From Nodosilinea sp. PGN35 (GTDB lineage Bacteria; Cyanobacteriota; Cyanobacteriia; Phormidesmidales; Phormidesmidaceae), in contig NZ_JAQKQJ010000005.1 in assembly GCF_029109325.1 (NCBI RefSeq), positions 1 through 64,000 of the forward strand: a DNA stretch of 64,000 bases, written 5' to 3'. The notes under the pieces are model-generated. The model saw only the letters and a list, made by a program, of their open reading frames with translations, ran no database searches and was not told the DNA's origin. Below are positions 55,137-63,996 of the stretch, in pieces. The translations under genes and the position numbers were made by a program. The first letter of the stretch is position 1. Each line of letters begins with the position of its first letter.

Positions 55137-55253
55137 TGTGATCGCGATCAGGGGTTTGGTGGGGACGCTGGGTCAAGCCGCATTGACAGCGGCTAAGAAA
55201 CCCCCATACTGAATGTCATTGGCTGAGCGGCTGCCCCCTTATATCTTGAAACT

Positions 55254-56312
55254 GTGACTATGGATCCCGGCGATACCCACGTTTATCCGGTGGTCTGGCA
55301 CGACGACCATCTGGTGCTGATCGACCAGCGACAGCTGCCGGAGCGCTACAACGTGGTGACCATTCGCCGCTGTGACGATGTGGTGCGATCGCTGCGTTCG
55401 GGCATTGTCCAGGGCGGTTCTGCCCTGGGGCTCACGGCTGCCTACGGCCTCTACCTGGGGGCGACCGAGATTCACACCGATGACCCCACCGCCTTTTGGG
55501 AGCGGCTGGAGGCGATCGGCGACCAGTTTAAGCAGACCCGACCTGACAAGGCTCACTTGCAGTGGGCGGTGGATAGAATGCTGGCGGTGGCCCACCACTC
55601 CAAAGATGCCATTGAGCTGGTGAGAGGTCAGCTTTTGGCCCAGGCCCAGGCGATGCAGGCCGAGGATTTTAGTCTGTGTCATGCCATCGGCGATCGCGGT
55701 CTTGGGGTGCTGCCGGAAAGTCCGCCGCAGCTGACCCTGCTGACCCACTGCAACCACGGAGCGCTGGCCACCTCGGGCTACGGCACGTCCCTGGGGATTA
55801 TGCGATCGCTCTGGAAAGCAGGCCGCCTAGAGCGCGTCTACGCCGCCGAAACCCGTCCTACCTTCCAGGGTTCGCGGCTCACCGCCTGGGAATGTGTGCA
55901 GGAGGGCATTCCGGTGACGGTGATTCCCGACAGTGTGGCCGCCCACTGCATGCAGCAGGGGCTGATTCACGGGGTGCTGGCCGGGGCCGATCGCATTGCC
56001 GCCAACGGCGACACCATGAGCAAAATTGGCACCTACAGCCTGGCCCTGGTGGCCCAGGCCCATCACATTCCCTTTGTGGTGGCGGCTCCGGTCTCAACCA
56101 TTGATTTTGCGATCGCCAGCGGAGCGCAAATGGCGATTTCAGAGCGTCCCCCCGAGGAGATCTACCGCCTGGGGGATCGAATTACCTCACCCAACGGCGC
56201 AGATTTTTACAACCCTGCCTCAGATATAACCCCGGCCAGTTTGATCACAGCGATCGTCACCGAAGCGGGCACCTACGCTCCCCACCAGCTAGAGCGCGTT
56301 AGTCAGAGCTAG
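55254..56312 (+). CDS. mtnA: Methylthioribose-1-phosphate isomerase
   Basis: Isomerises 5-methylthioribose-1-phosphate in methionine salvage. 352 aa. Visible are GGSALGLTAAYGLYLGA, LTHCNHGALATSGYGTSLGI (catalytic Cys), ETRPTFQGSRLTAWE, GADRIAANGDTMSKIGTYSL (Asp) and ITSPNGADFYNPASDITP. The start is GTG 55254 or ATG 55260. No other salvage gene is next to it. Confidence 0.92.
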   Translation: MTMDPGDTHVYPVVWHDDHLVLIDQRQLPERYNVVTIRRCDDVVRSLRSGIVQGGSALGLTAAYGLYLGATEIHTDDPTAFWERLEAIGDQFKQTRPDKAHLQWAVDRMLAVAHHSKDAIELVRGQLLAQAQAMQAEDFSLCHAIGDRGLGVLPESPPQLTLLTHCNHGALATSGYGTSLGIMRSLWKAGRLERVYAAETRPTFQGSRLTAWECVQEGIPVTVIPDSVAAHCMQQGLIHGVLAGADRIAANGDTMSKIGTYSLALVAQAHHIPFVVAAPVSTIDFAIASGAQMAISERPPEEIYRLGDRITSPNGADFYNPASDITPASLITAIVTEAGTYAPHQLERVSQS

Positions 56313-56373
56313 CCTGGGCCATGGGACAGCCGTTGACTTTTCTAAAGTAAATGTCAAACATTGAATCATCATT

Positions 56374-57138
56374 ATGATTAAGGGCACTGCTGCCCCCGCT
56401 CTGTTTTCGCCATCCTTAGCTATGCCCACCCCGCGCCCCTCAGCCAATGTGTCTCAGTACTTGCTGACGGTTGTTGCCATTACCGCTGCTGTACTGGCGG
56501 CCCGATTTTTAATTACCTGGGCGGCAGAGGCGGTTTTGCACCCCATTCCCATTTTGGGCGGCTGGCTCAAAAGCCTTGAAATTGTCGAACTGAGCGTCGT
56601 TGTCTTATTTGCTTTCCTGGGGTTTGGGCTGGGGGCCGCCTCTCGCCACCTGGCGGCCAAAACCCCCGTAGCGATTAAGTCCATTGCCCTAGTTGTCGTG
56701 CTGCCGCTGGTGTTTTTTAGCAGCTACTGGCTACGGCATCACCTGTGGCTCAGCCAGCTGACCGCCGAGTCTAACCTGTCTCGCCAAGAAGTGACGGCCC
56801 TGGCCAACCAGGCGCTCTCCAGCGAAGGCGGCAGTCAGGGCTTTTGGGGCTACTACACCACTACGACCCGAATGCCCATTCTGCCCGCCACCGTACCCGA
56901 GCTACAGCGGATGGTGGAAGACCAGAAGTGGTTCCGCTCTGAACTCACCCGCTTCAGCGGCATTGAACCGGGCGTGTTTTCTATGATTTTTGACGGGGCC
57001 GGCTGGGGTATTCGTCTGTTTTACATGGTGTTGGCCTGTCTGACCGGCCTTATCTATTTCTTTAAGGGGCTGGCGTGGGCCGACGCCGCCCGGCTGCGCC
57101 AGGTGGCCCAGGGCACCGCGGCCCGAGGCAAAGCGTGA
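56374..57138 (+). CDS. Conserved membrane protein
   Basis: 254 aa, four hydrophobic segments (LLTVVAITAAVLAARFLITW, LEIVELSVVVLFAFLGFGLG, SIALVVVLPLVFFSSYWLRH, GIRLFYMVLACLTGLIYFFK) with a periplasm- or cytoplasm-facing loop of about 90 residues. Not recognised. The last 46 bases before mobA hold no gene. Confidence 0.65.
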   Translation: MIKGTAAPALFSPSLAMPTPRPSANVSQYLLTVVAITAAVLAARFLITWAAEAVLHPIPILGGWLKSLEIVELSVVVLFAFLGFGLGAASRHLAAKTPVAIKSIALVVVLPLVFFSSYWLRHHLWLSQLTAESNLSRQEVTALANQALSSEGGSQGFWGYYTTTTRMPILPATVPELQRMVEDQKWFRSELTRFSGIEPGVFSMIFDGAGWGIRLFYMVLACLTGLIYFFKGLAWADAARLRQVAQGTAARGKA

Positions 57139-57183
57139 CGGGGGCAGAGCAAACAAGTCAACCGGGATAATGAGGAACCAGCG

Positions 57184-57891
57184 GTGACCAAGACTCCTCT
57201 CGCCGCCGTCATTTTGGCTGGGGGCCGCAGTTCGCGTATGGGCCACGATAAAGCCCTGATCGCGATCGGAGCCGAAACTCTGCTTCAGCGCACCTGTCGG
57301 ATCGCCCTGGCCTGCGCCGATGCGGTGTACATTGTCACCCCCTGGCCCGATCGCTACCGCGCCCAGGTACCCGAGGGGGTTGAGTTTGTCCCAGAGCCTC
57401 CGACTCCAGGACAAGCCGGGGCCTTTCAGGGGCCGACGATCGCGCTGATTGCGGCCCTGGAGACTTTGTCAGCGCGATCGGCAGCTACCCCCGACTGGGT
57501 GCTGACCCTGGCCTGCGACATGCCCAACCTCTCAGCGACGGTGCTAGCCACCTGGCGAGAGCAATTGGCCGCCCTGGCTCCCCACCATCTGGCCTACCTG
57601 CCCCAACGCCAGCAGCGCTGGGAACCCCTGTGCGGGTTTTACCGCACGGCCGCCCTCGATTCCCTCAAGCGGTATGCCAATACCGGCGGGCGATGGTCGG
57701 AGACCGGCCCAAGAGGGCCATCGCTTCAGGGATGGCTGAAGCAGCAGGCGGTTCCGGGTCGGATACTCGTTTCAAGTCAGAGCTCGGACGCTTCGCGCAT
57801 CGTCCCCATTCCCCAGGTCGATGGAGCCCTGCTCACCAACGTCAACACCCCTGAGGAGCTAGCCGAGTGGCAGCAGGCAAGAGCTTTCTAA
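57184..57891 (+). CDS. mobA: Molybdenum cofactor guanylyltransferase
   Basis: Adds GMP to Mo-molybdopterin. 235 aa. Residues 11-25 (LAGGRSSRMGHDKAL) are the nucleotidyltransferase signature, LTLACDMPNLS is the metal-binding Asp motif and LLTNVNTPEEL the C-terminal block. The start is GTG 57184. An insertion around 150-200 is longer than in minimal homologues. Functionally linked to moeA at 37.8 kb. Confidence 0.9.
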   Translation: MTKTPLAAVILAGGRSSRMGHDKALIAIGAETLLQRTCRIALACADAVYIVTPWPDRYRAQVPEGVEFVPEPPTPGQAGAFQGPTIALIAALETLSARSAATPDWVLTLACDMPNLSATVLATWREQLAALAPHHLAYLPQRQQRWEPLCGFYRTAALDSLKRYANTGGRWSETGPRGPSLQGWLKQQAVPGRILVSSQSSDASRIVPIPQVDGALLTNVNTPEELAEWQQARAF

Positions 57892-57908
57892 ACATTGCCC
57901 CAGGGTCG

Positions 57909-59342
57909 CTACTCTCCCCCAGCCGCCGCGCCAGAGCGATTTCCATCGCTCCCCTCTAGGCTGTCGTCCTCGTCGGGCGACTCCGCCTGGGGCCAGGGAA
58001 TGCGGCGATCGGTAGCCAGCAGACGGGCCATCTCCCGCGCCCCGTAGCGATTGATGTGGCTGGGGTCAGCAAACAGGTGAGACTGCCACCGCCATGTCTC
58101 CAGCTGATCGACCAGGGTAAAGGCACCCTGGCCAGCCCAGGTCTGCAAAAACCGCTGAAACTGGCGCTCGTAGCCCGTCCGCACCCCGTCCAGGTAGTCG
58201 TTGCTGAGGGGCAGATTCACAAACACCAGGGGAATATCTCGGCTGTCTAAAAACTGGGCGATCGCCGCCAGCGACAAGGTCTGTACCCCCTCCAGGCGAA
58301 AGGCCCGGTAGGCATCGTCATACTGGCCCCGCACGCGGGGAAAGCGGCGGTAGTACACCGCTGGATTGAACTGGTCGTTGACAGCTAAAAAACCCTGGGA
58401 GTTGATAGCGCTCAGCGGTACCATCCCGTACTCTGCCCCCACCATCGGAGCCGCCGCCGCGTCCTGGGGATCTTTAGTCGCCTCGGCCTCCTCCCCGGCG
58501 GTGGGGGCAGGCGCTGCCGGGCGCGTCGGCAGGTCTACGGCAGCGCCTGCGGTGGAAGCCGCTGCGGGGTCGGTGACCGGTTGCTCTTGCAGCGTCAGCC
58601 TTGCGCCTGACTGCACGGCGGCGTAGCCCGGGGAGGCCAGAATTTCGGCAAAGGTGCGGTCAAACCTGCCGCTGTTAAAGGCGCGGGAACCCTCGGCCCA
58701 GACAATCAGGCGGGGGTGCAGATCGGGGGCTAGCAGCTGCCGGGTGAGAAAGCCCACCACCTGAGCCGTAGCGCCGTTGACGCTGAAGTTGTATACCCGC
58801 AGGCCCGGGTAGCCCGCCACGGCCAGCGCCTGCTGAAGCACCTGGGGGTCAACGCCCTGGAGCGATCGCGAGCTGCCCACAATCAGCACATCGGGCGGGC
58901 CTTGGGTAGCCACGTAGGCGCGGTAAAGGCTCACCTGCTCGTCTAGCACGTCGCTGCCCAGGGGCGGAAAAGCGCGGGGCAACCCCTGCTGGTCGGCTTT
59001 TTGGGCAGCCAGAGCCAGGTTTTGCCGATACTCACGGGCCTTGCGCTGGCTGAAGGCGTAGCGGGGATCATCGCCTGGAATAGCTTGCAGCAGGGTCAGC
59101 GATCGCCCCCAGGCCCCGACCACCTGCTGCCACTGGTCAGCGGTGGCGGCAACCGCCGCCAGCTGGCTGGCCCGGCTAGCCTCACCAACGGCGGCATACC
59201 AGGGGTCAGCGGTCACCGCCGCCGCCGCTTCACCGGTGCCGGTCGTGCCTTGGGGGCCGGGTGCACTCAGACAGCAGGTGAGCAGCGCGCCCACCGCCAG
59301 CGACACCATCAGCCCAGCGCGAGAAGTAAGGAATTGAGTCAT
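57909..59342 (-). CDS. SGNH-hydrolase-like exported protein (DUF1574/DltD-like)
   Basis: 477 aa from ATG 59342. Signal or lipoprotein-type N terminus (AGLMVSLAVGALLTCCLSAP, two adjacent Cys). The catalytic-type motifs are DVLIVGSSRSLQGVDPQVL (GxSR, nucleophile Ser) and a C-terminal LFADPSHINRYGAREMARLL (DxxH). An Ala/Pro-rich insertion separates the two halves. The C terminus is acidic (DEDDSLEGSDG). Probably acts on envelope or extracellular glycan; substrate unknown. Confidence 0.75.
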   Translation of the reverse strand: MTQFLTSRAGLMVSLAVGALLTCCLSAPGPQGTTGTGEAAAAVTADPWYAAVGEASRASQLAAVAATADQWQQVVGAWGRSLTLLQAIPGDDPRYAFSQRKAREYRQNLALAAQKADQQGLPRAFPPLGSDVLDEQVSLYRAYVATQGPPDVLIVGSSRSLQGVDPQVLQQALAVAGYPGLRVYNFSVNGATAQVVGFLTRQLLAPDLHPRLIVWAEGSRAFNSGRFDRTFAEILASPGYAAVQSGARLTLQEQPVTDPAAASTAGAAVDLPTRPAAPAPTAGEEAEATKDPQDAAAAPMVGAEYGMVPLSAINSQGFLAVNDQFNPAVYYRRFPRVRGQYDDAYRAFRLEGVQTLSLAAIAQFLDSRDIPLVFVNLPLSNDYLDGVRTGYERQFQRFLQTWAGQGAFTLVDQLETWRWQSHLFADPSHINRYGAREMARLLATDRRIPWPQAESPDEDDSLEGSDGNRSGAAAGGE

Positions 59343-59718
59343 GGCGATTCGAGGGCATTGGCTGTTGAAGGCCGTAGTGGCGGGTTGTAGGTCAAGGACA
59401 TCGTGCTGCACCCTGACCCCCAACACCAGTGTAGAAAATTGCGTCGCTGAGCAGGAACCATCTCCCTTGGAGATTGAAGATAATTTTTAGCTGGACAGTT
59501 CTAGCCCCCCTGCCCAAAGGACACCGATCATCTCCTCAGGGTAATTACCTATAGCCTTAGCGAACTGCTCAGCGGATCTATCTAGATCTCCCCTCAAACT
59601 TATTGGCCAAGGGGCTTACCTTCACAACAGTTTTACAGCTACTTCCGTAGAAGCTCAGATGGTTTCTAGTGCTTGAATTAGCAGAATAAAAAGGCACCTC
59701 AGTCTACCCGGAGACACC
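59343..59718. other. Divergent promoter region, SGNH gene / PEP-CTERM gene
   Basis: 376 bp without a gene. A short ACCCTGACCCCCAACACC stretch resembles the low-complexity tracts elsewhere. No further structure recognised. Confidence 0.4.
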
Positions 59719-60561
59719 ATGCACCTCAATCGATTTTGCACCCTCGGCGCACTAGCCGCTACCGTGGCCCTGGCTGGCCTGGCCCAGCCGGCCCAGGCCA
59801 TTTCTTTTACCCTAGGCGACGCCGCCGCCACCCAAGCTTCTATGAAAGGAATCGCTGGGTTTAACGGCGAAACCAACCAGGGAGCCTATTCAATCTATGC
59901 CTGGAGCGAAGGCTTCAACACCGTCAATTTCAACAGCGGCGATTTCACCGTGGTGGACTCCCAAAACCAGACCGTTAGCAATGCAGGCATTAATTACTCC
60001 TATACGGGAAGTACTACTAATAACGCTAGAATTCTTCAGGATCAGTGGGCTCCCACCTACGAAACTACCCAAGACAACAAATCTAACTATCTGACCGCTT
60101 TCTCCGGCACTAACGTTCAAATCGATCTAGACACAACCCATAACTACTTCGGTATCAACTGGGGTTCTGCCCACGACGGCAACGAATTTTCGTTCTACAA
60201 TGGCGACTCCCTGGTTCAAAGATTTGTCTATTACAACGACGGTCGCACCTTCGCCGCCGCCGAAAAAACTACTAACGTAGCGTCTGCCCTTAAAGAATTT
60301 GGCACAAAAGGCAACGGCGGCGAGTACAACGCCTACTTCAATTTCTTCGCCGAATCCAGCGATGACATTTTCAATAGAATTGTTATTTCTCAACTCGGTG
60401 GCGGTGGCTTCGAAACCGACAACCACACCTTCCGGGCAGGCACCAAAGGCTTTACAGAATCCACCGAGTCTGTGCCAGAACCCGCTATGGCCCTGAGCCT
60501 GTTGGTGGTAGGCGGGGCGATGGTCGCCAAGCGCCGCTCTAGCAGCACCCCAGTTAGCTAA
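59719..60561 (+). CDS. PEP-CTERM sorting-signal protein
   Basis: 280 aa. Signal peptide (TLGALAATVALAGLAQPAQA), a mature beta-rich domain with AGFNGETNQGAYSIYAWSEG and HNYFGINWGSAHDGNEFSFY, and the C-terminal PEP-CTERM tail VPEPAMALSLLVVGGAMVAK followed by RRSS. Such tails are processed by exosortase-type enzymes; none is in this window. Probably a surface or exopolysaccharide-associated protein. Confidence 0.88.
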   Translation: MHLNRFCTLGALAATVALAGLAQPAQAISFTLGDAAATQASMKGIAGFNGETNQGAYSIYAWSEGFNTVNFNSGDFTVVDSQNQTVSNAGINYSYTGSTTNNARILQDQWAPTYETTQDNKSNYLTAFSGTNVQIDLDTTHNYFGINWGSAHDGNEFSFYNGDSLVQRFVYYNDGRTFAAAEKTTNVASALKEFGTKGNGGEYNAYFNFFAESSDDIFNRIVISQLGGGGFETDNHTFRAGTKGFTESTESVPEPAMALSLLVVGGAMVAKRRSSSTPVS

Positions 60562-60627
60562 ACGGTCGGCCTAGGGGGTGCCGGCCTAGATGGCAGTCCT
60601 CTAAACGCGTTGAATCTGACTTTTCCC

Positions 60628-60657
60628 AAGCAGGTGGCCTAAGCTACCTGCTTTTTA
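60628..60657 (+). terminator. Terminator after the PEP-CTERM gene
   Basis: Arms AAGCAGGT and ACCTGCTT with a 10-base loop, followed by TTT. Confidence 0.8.
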
Positions 60658-60704
60658 GGTATCAGCCCTCCAGACGATTTTCATTTCTTAAACACTCTGC
60701 GATA

Positions 60705-61469
60705 GTGGTTTTGAACTCAGCATCAACGAGGCAACTGGTGGTACCCCTAAAAGACTACAACCCGGGTCTGCGCACCCCCTACGTCACCTACGGGCTAATT
60801 GTGCTGAATATAGCCCTCTTTATCTACGAGCTCAGCCTACCGGCCTACGGGTTGACCGATTTTTTCCACGCCTGGGCAGTAGTGCCCGAAGAATTTTCGA
60901 CCAGCCTGACCACAGGCGTATCGGCTGTCAATGCCGAGGAGTGGCTGACCCTGGTCACCGGTCAGTTTCTCCACGGCGGCTTTTTGCACCTGGCGGGCAA
61001 CATGCTCTACCTGTGGATCTTTGGCAACAACGTTGAAGACCAGATGGGGCACGGGCGTTTCTTGCTGTTTTACCTGCTGTGCGGAGTGCTGGCCAATCTG
61101 GCCCAGTGGTTCTTTGCCATGGGTTCAGCGATTCCATCCCTGGGGGCCAGCGGCGCGATCGCAGGCGTCATGGGAGCCTATATTTTCCGTTTCCCCGAGG
61201 TGCGCATTCTCACGTTGGTGCCCCTGGGGCCGTTCCCGCTACCGCTGCGAATTCCGGCCCTGTTTTACCTGGGCATTTGGTTTGTGCAGCAGGCTTTCTA
61301 TGGCTTTGCCAGCCTGGGGGCCCCCACCATGATCGGCATGGAAAGCGGCGGTATTGCCTACTGGGCCCACGCGGGCGGCTTTGCCATTGGGGCGCTGCTT
61401 GGGCCGCTGTTTGGCCTGTTTAGCCAGCCTGACAGAGTGACCGCAGCGGAGCCACCTGGGCTGGAGTAG
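60705..61469 (+). CDS. Rhomboid-family intramembrane serine protease
   Basis: 254 aa with six to seven membrane segments. Catalytic Ser149 is in LGASGAIAGVMGAY and catalytic His222 in AYWAHAGGFAIGALLG; HGGFLHLAGNMLYLWIFG (His90 and Asn99) supplies the oxyanion-hole residues. The start is GTG 60705. Substrate unknown. Confidence 0.92.
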   Translation: MVLNSASTRQLVVPLKDYNPGLRTPYVTYGLIVLNIALFIYELSLPAYGLTDFFHAWAVVPEEFSTSLTTGVSAVNAEEWLTLVTGQFLHGGFLHLAGNMLYLWIFGNNVEDQMGHGRFLLFYLLCGVLANLAQWFFAMGSAIPSLGASGAIAGVMGAYIFRFPEVRILTLVPLGPFPLPLRIPALFYLGIWFVQQAFYGFASLGAPTMIGMESGGIAYWAHAGGFAIGALLGPLFGLFSQPDRVTAAEPPGLE

Positions 61470-61843
61470 TCAAGGGAACGGTCAAACTTCACAGACCGAT
61501 CCAGCCCAGGACGGCTAATCCTAAATTCGCCCTGGCTACCCCCGACTGAACTGGGTAAATACCACCTGTCCCGCCGCAAACCTCCGGCTTTGAATCGGGG
61601 TTTATGCAGTTCGAACGCGGCTATAAACCACCAATTAAAGTGGTCAGAAGGGCCCCACCCGCAAAAGCTGCGGGTGAAAATGGGGTGTTTGGCTGGCCTT
61701 GCGAGGAGCCTGAGAACTTGTTACATTATTTTACAAATACGTAACGCAATGTAACGACTCTGTTTTGAAAGGAGCTCGATCTGAGGGCGATCTTGTGCCC
61801 AGGTCGGCTCCAGGGAACTTAGCAAGCCGGGTTAAAACACTTG
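61470..61843. other. Intergenic region with hairpins and an HLR1 site
   Basis: 374 bp. A CACCCGCA/TGCGGGTG hairpin is at 61656-61676 and a smaller ACCAC/GTGGT hairpin precedes it. Then comes the HLR1 site listed separately. A small RNA or structured leader is possible but not shown. Confidence 0.45.
61720..61737 (+). promoter_or_regulatory. HLR1 (RpaB) site upstream of the pentapeptide gene
   Basis: GTTACATT (61720-61727), two bases, TTTACAAA (61730-61737): an exact match to the (G/T)TTACA(T/A)(T/A) pair with 2-bp spacing that RpaB recognises. AATGTAAC further on (61748-61755) is an inverted half site. It lies 107 bases before the ATG at 61844. Confidence 0.75.
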
Positions 61844-62428
61844 ATGGTTAACAACACGCCGATGAATTCCCAGTCCATCACCGTAACGACGGCCCAGGTG
61901 TTAGACCTCTATGCCTCTGGTCGCCGCGACTTTAGCCACTTTGACTTTCATGAGGCGTGGATGCCTGGGCTAGAGCTACCCGGTATTGATCTGACCCAGG
62001 CCAACCTGGTGTCGGTCAATCTGCACCAGGCAATGCTATCCAGGGCTAAGCTGAGCGGCTGCAACCTGTGGCGCGCCAACCTGGAGGGGGCCAACCTCGA
62101 GGGGGCCGACCTGGCCCGCACTGTCTTGATTCGGGCCGAACTCAGCTACGCCAACCTGACGGGGGCCAACCTGCGCTGTAGCGACCTGCGCCTGGCTACC
62201 CTGCATCAGGGATCGCTCAGGGGAGCCGATCTGCGCAGCGCCAACCTCAGCTACACCGATCTGCGCCGAGCCGACCTCACTGGGGCTGACCTGCGCGGGG
62301 CCGACCTCACAGGGGCTAACCTGCGCGGCGCTACCCTGGCGATCGCCCAGCTGGAGGGAGCCCGTCTCGATCGCACCTGGCTAGACGAAGCCGAGCCCCC
62401 TCACCCTGAACTGTCGGCTCAGGTTTAA
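61844..62428 (+). CDS. Pentapeptide-repeat protein
   Basis: 194 aa. No signal peptide. From about residue 45 on it consists of A(D/N)LxX units (IDLTQANLVSVNLHQAMLSR, GCNLWRANLEGANLEGADLA, YANLTGANLRCSDLRLATLH, LRSANLSYTDLRRADLTGAD), about 20 repeats, forming a quadrilateral beta helix. ATG 61844 is preferred over the TTG at 61841. The upstream HLR1 site suggests light-dependent control. Function unknown. Confidence 0.85.
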   Translation: MVNNTPMNSQSITVTTAQVLDLYASGRRDFSHFDFHEAWMPGLELPGIDLTQANLVSVNLHQAMLSRAKLSGCNLWRANLEGANLEGADLARTVLIRAELSYANLTGANLRCSDLRLATLHQGSLRGADLRSANLSYTDLRRADLTGADLRGADLTGANLRGATLAIAQLEGARLDRTWLDEAEPPHPELSAQV

Positions 62429-62441
62429 ACCGCCCTTACCC

Positions 62442-63398
62442 CTAAGCCAGCTCCTCCTGACCCGTCACCTCTGCCAGGGCCTGCCGCAGCTGCCCTCGAT
62501 GCCGGGCTAGCCGGGCTGCCGCCGCCTCGGCCCCCACCCCCCCCAGATGCATCATCAAGGCCAGCTTGACCTGCTGGTGGCTGCGGTCGAGCAGGGCAGC
62601 GGCGGCCTCGCGGTCGAGGTCGGTGAGATCGCAGAGAATCCGCAGGGCGCGATCGCGCAGCTTGCTGTTGGTCACGGCCACATCGACCATACGGTTGCCG
62701 TAGACCTTGCCCAGTCGCACCATGACCCCTGTGGAGAGCACATTGAGGGCCATTTTGGTGGCGGTGCCCGCCTTCAGCCGGGTCGAGCCCGCCAGCAGCT
62801 CAGGGCCGACCAGCAGGCGGATGTCGATCTTGGCCTCGGTGGGCACCTGATGGCCGGGCACACAGGCGATCAACACCGTGGTGGCCCCGCGCTGATTGGC
62901 GGCGGCGATCGCCCCCTGCACGTAGGGCGTTGTGCCCCCAGCGGTGATGCCCACCACCACATCCTGGGGTCGCACACTGCGCTCGGCAATGGCGGCCGCT
63001 CCGTCTGCGGCAATATCCTCTAGCCCCTCAGAGCTTTTCACCAAGGCTCCGGCTCCGCCAGCAATAATGCCCTGCACCAGGTCAGGGGGCGTGCAGAAGG
63101 TGGGTGGGCACTCCGCCGCATCGAGCACCCCCAGGCGACCGCTGGTGCCCGCCCCCACGTAGAACAGCCGTCCACCCTGACCCAGCGCCTCGGTGGCGGC
63201 ATCGATGGCCGCTGCCAGGGCCTCCCGGGCTCCGGCGATCGCCGCCAGGGTGTGCTGATCTTCCTGGTTGAACAGATCCACCAGCTCCAGGGCGCTGAGC
63301 TGGTCAAGGTGGGCACTGCGGGGGTTGGCCTGCTCCGTCAGCAAATGGCCGCGATCGACGGGGTCTGGGGACACAGGTAAAGCAGAACGGGCAGTCAC
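62442..63398 (-). CDS. murQ: N-acetylmuramic acid 6-phosphate etherase
   Basis: Removes D-lactate from MurNAc-6-P in peptidoglycan recycling. About 318 aa. SIS-type fold: GRLFYVGAGTSGRLGVLDAA (Glu in AAECPPTF), IIAGGAGALVKSSEGLEDIA, VVVGITAGGTTPYVQGAI, KAGTATKMALNVLSTGVMVR, NRMVDVAVTNSKLRDRALRI. GTG 63398 fits the usual N terminus (SPDPVDRGHLLTEQANPRS); the frame opens further upstream at 63461. Confidence 0.92.
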   Translation of the reverse strand: MTARSALPVSPDPVDRGHLLTEQANPRSAHLDQLSALELVDLFNQEDQHTLAAIAGAREALAAAIDAATEALGQGGRLFYVGAGTSGRLGVLDAAECPPTFCTPPDLVQGIIAGGAGALVKSSEGLEDIAADGAAAIAERSVRPQDVVVGITAGGTTPYVQGAIAAANQRGATTVLIACVPGHQVPTEAKIDIRLLVGPELLAGSTRLKAGTATKMALNVLSTGVMVRLGKVYGNRMVDVAVTNSKLRDRALRILCDLTDLDREAAAALLDRSHQQVKLALMMHLGGVGAEAAAARLARHRGQLRQALAEVTGQEELA

Positions 63399-63450
63399 AG
63401 GCGGCTCCCAAAGGCAATAAACACTGCCGCTAATGTAGAGGATGGCGGCC

Positions 63451-63996
63451 CTAGCGCACAAATCGAAAGGCGGCTGCGTAGCGCACCGGCTTGCCCTCTG
63501 CAGCCTGGGCCGTCGCCACGATACAGCTGACCATTTCAGTTAGGGCCAGGGGCACCACCAGCAAAAACCCCACCAGGACAAACATCAGCGCAATGGTGAC
63601 CACCCAGGCGATCAGCATTGTCAGCTGAAAGTTAAGGGCCGCCTTTGCCTGGCGCTGCACAAAGGCCCGCTGCGGCGCAGCGTCCGCCCCCACCGACATC
63701 TCGGCGGTAGCCGACCCTGAGCCCCGAGCTAGGAGCAGGACCAGGGGGACGACGACGCGCCAGGGCAGCAAAAAGGAACTGCCCCACAGCAGCGGCCAGG
63801 CCCCCAGCCACTGGCTGCCAATCGCCAGGTAGCTCGCCAGCGGCACCAGATGAACCAGCGCCACCAGGGTTGAGGCGGGCAGCGCAGCCCTCGACGCTGG
63901 CATTACCTCCGGGGACAAGGGCAGTGGCGAGCAAACTGTCAGCGGCACCGCTGACTTGGCCCTGTCGGCGATCGCGTCTGCCGATGAGGCACCCAC
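63451..63996 (-). CDS. DUF4870-like membrane protein, N terminus uncertain
   Basis: Up to 181 aa. Hydrophobic segments at STLVALVHLVPLASYLAIGS, WGSSFLLPWRVVVPLVLLLA and MLIAWVVTIALMFVLVGFLL; the AALNFQLTMLIAW and AAEGKPVRYAAAFRF blocks fit DUF4870. The start lies at GTG 63996 or at a later ATG (about 63903), and the frame is open to the window edge, so the gene may be longer. Only 52 bases separate it from the murQ start. Confidence 0.7.
   Translation of the reverse strand: MGASSADAIADRAKSAVPLTVCSPLPLSPEVMPASRAALPASTLVALVHLVPLASYLAIGSQWLGAWPLLWGSSFLLPWRVVVPLVLLLARGSGSATAEMSVGADAAPQRAFVQRQAKAALNFQLTMLIAWVVTIALMFVLVGFLLVVPLALTEMVSCIVATAQAAEGKPVRYAAAFRFVR

Noticed and set aside
53740..55212. 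Open frame of 490 codons antisense to the GMC oxidoreductase
   Set aside because: The GMC protein on the other strand has all family motifs; the antisense product is Gly/Val-rich without features.
62547..63023. 158-codon ORF antisense to murQ
   Set aside because: A shadow frame; murQ on the other strand has all family motifs.
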